DNA of 53,938 nt from an uncultured Lachnospiraceae bacterium (GTDB taxonomy: Bacteria > Bacillota > Clostridia > Lachnospirales > Lachnospiraceae). The stretch spans positions 1-53,938 of the forward strand of contig CAMEJJ010000021.1 of NCBI GenBank assembly GCA_945919795.1, read 5' to 3'. The notes under the pieces were generated by a model. That model had not been told where the DNA came from and searched no databases. It saw only the letters and a program-made list of their open reading frames with translations. Made by a program: the position numbers and the translations under genes. The first letter of the stretch is position 1, and each line of letters begins with the position of its first letter. Below, piece after piece: positions 53,309 through 53,938 of the stretch.

Positions 53309-53339
53309 ACCTCGATGAAAATTCGCTTTTCATCGAGGT
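53309..53339 (-). terminator. Intrinsic terminator after the ATPase/64-residue unit
   Basis: ACCTCGATGAAAA pairs perfectly with TTTTCATCGAGGT around a short loop, followed on the minus strand by a T-rich run (CATTTTTTATG). Confidence 0.88.
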
Positions 53340-53430
53340 AAACTCTTTTCTCATTATATTCTATTTACACTGTTTTTCGAACGCTCTAACGTATGTATCA
53401 CATCCCACTCTCGTAGGATGCCGGTAATTC

Positions 53431-53625
53431 TTACGCCGCTTCCAGAAACCGCTCCAGAAATCTCTTCGCATAAGCCTCATACCGAAGTCTTTTTCCTTCT
53501 GCATCATCACGCCAAGTTTCCGGATCAAACTGAAGCTCTACAGCTATATCACGCAAAACCTCCAAACCATACTTCTCCATCATCTCAGCAAGAAATGTGC
53601 AGCAGCGTTCAAATTCCTTATTCAA
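53431..53625 (-). CDS. 64-residue partner protein of the ATPase
   Basis: Unrecognised small helical protein: MNKEFERCCTFLAEMMEKYG at the start, ELQFDPETW in the middle, RFLERFLEAA at the end. Its ATG overlaps the ATPase stop by 4 nt (ATGA), so the two are translated together. A truncated copy is at 50439-50567. The pairing suggests a regulator or toxin-like partner of the ATPase, by inference only. Confidence 0.7.
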   Translation of the reverse strand: MNKEFERCCTFLAEMMEKYGLEVLRDIAVELQFDPETWRDDAEGKRLRYEAYAKRFLERFLEAA

Positions 53626-53938
53626 TCCTCCTTAAAAATATCAATACTCTTTAAGGTAGGAATCGCACCATACTTTCCAATCAGATAATTCTTCTCATAG
53701 CTTTCATCCTTACGGATTCGAGTACCATCCTCATCTACGAAATCTGCCAATGAGTACAGTGTAGAAACACCCTCTTCATCCTTCTCCACAAACCATATTT
53801 CATCACGTCGTAGCAACCGATTAGATAACTGCCAAGTGTCATGTGTTGTGAATACAAGTTGTGCATGATTAATGTTAATTTGTGGATTTAAGAATGTTAG
53901 CAAGAAGTTTCTTACAAGTAACGGATGCAGACGGGCAT
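53622..53938 (-). CDS. C-terminal part of an AAA ATPase (COG1106/OLD-like), cut by the window edge
   Basis: The frame is open to the window edge with no stop, so the gene continues beyond 53938. The visible part reads LHPLLVRNFLLTF, followed by NHAQLVFTTHDTWQL and RRDEIWFVEKDEEG: the D-loop and switch-histidine regions of SMC/OLD-type ATPases found in phage-defence and retron-associated genes. An apparent start at 53903 (TTG) is internal. It ends ATGA-coupled to the 64-residue gene. Walker A lies outside the window. Confidence 0.82.
   Translation of the reverse strand, partial: ARLHPLLVRNFLLTFLNPQININHAQLVFTTHDTWQLSNRLLRRDEIWFVEKDEEGVSTLYSLADFVDEDGTRIRKDESYEKNYLIGKYGAIPTLKSIDIFKED

Noticed and set aside
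52991-53400. LexA box upstream of the DinD-like gene
   Set aside because: No GAAC-N4-GTTC type site found. The only palindrome is TTATGCATTGCATAA, shared with the KilA-N cassette.

Overview
The window is low-GC chromosomal DNA from a spore-forming Clostridia bacterium, most likely a Lachnospiraceae-type gut anaerobe. Evidence for this is an intact sigK, spoIIP and gpr, the rpsT-spoIIP-lepA-hemW neighbourhood typical of Firmicutes, an [FeFe]-hydrogenase joined to a rubrerythrin, strong Shine-Dalgarno sites throughout, and CIRCE and PerR-type operators. No species can be named from the sequence. No rRNA, tRNA, CRISPR array or transposase gene was found.

Layout. 1-250: 52-bp tandem repeats running off the left edge. 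500-4343: pilT, sigK, a GtrA-like membrane protein and hemW. 4444-9640: lepA, spoIIP, rpsT (minus) and gpr (plus), with two palindromic MITE-like repeats flanking rpsT. 9685-12455: a TPM-domain protein with a zinc-ribbon partner, then an ECF transporter S component. 12445-19949: a polyamine cluster in the order of transcription speA, speE, carboxy(nor)spermidine dehydrogenase, nspC, aguA, aguB. This can take arginine through agmatine and N-carbamoylputrescine to putrescine, and then by the aspartate-semialdehyde route to spermidine. 20358-24783: a DUF3048 lipoprotein, mscL, a soluble PocR/chemoreceptor-like sensor, and an ECF sigma factor with its RsiV-type anti-sigma factor. 24917-25219: 74-bp tandem repeats. 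25362-27791: an operon of cytidylate-kinase-like protein, LrgA, LrgB and a FadR-family GntR regulator, with two FadR/PdhR-type operators in its promoter.

28154-46790 holds metabolic and envelope genes. These are an AGE-family epimerase, an AraC regulator, a MATE exporter, a CIRCE-controlled hsp20 operon, ketopantoate reductase, an EamA transporter, two acidic lipoproteins, a CE2-like esterase, an aldo/keto reductase and a 1143-residue J-like/TPR protein. The block ends with a hydrogenase-rubrerythrin fusion whose promoter lies in a PerR-like box. The fusion joint carries a complete ribosome-binding site, an in-frame ATG and an A6 run.

47022-53938 is the most accessory-looking part. After three small housekeeping-type genes come two copies of a cassette: sigmaA-type promoter, perfect 15-bp palindrome, and a small HTH gene. 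One copy is followed by a KilA-N protein and the other by a DinD-like protein. The homology extends upstream through a terminator into a 64-residue gene, which is intact beside a truncated AAA ATPase at the right edge and a remnant in the other copy. This looks like a cassette duplication with partner exchange. Dispersed palindromic repeats of at least two kinds punctuate the intergenic regions.
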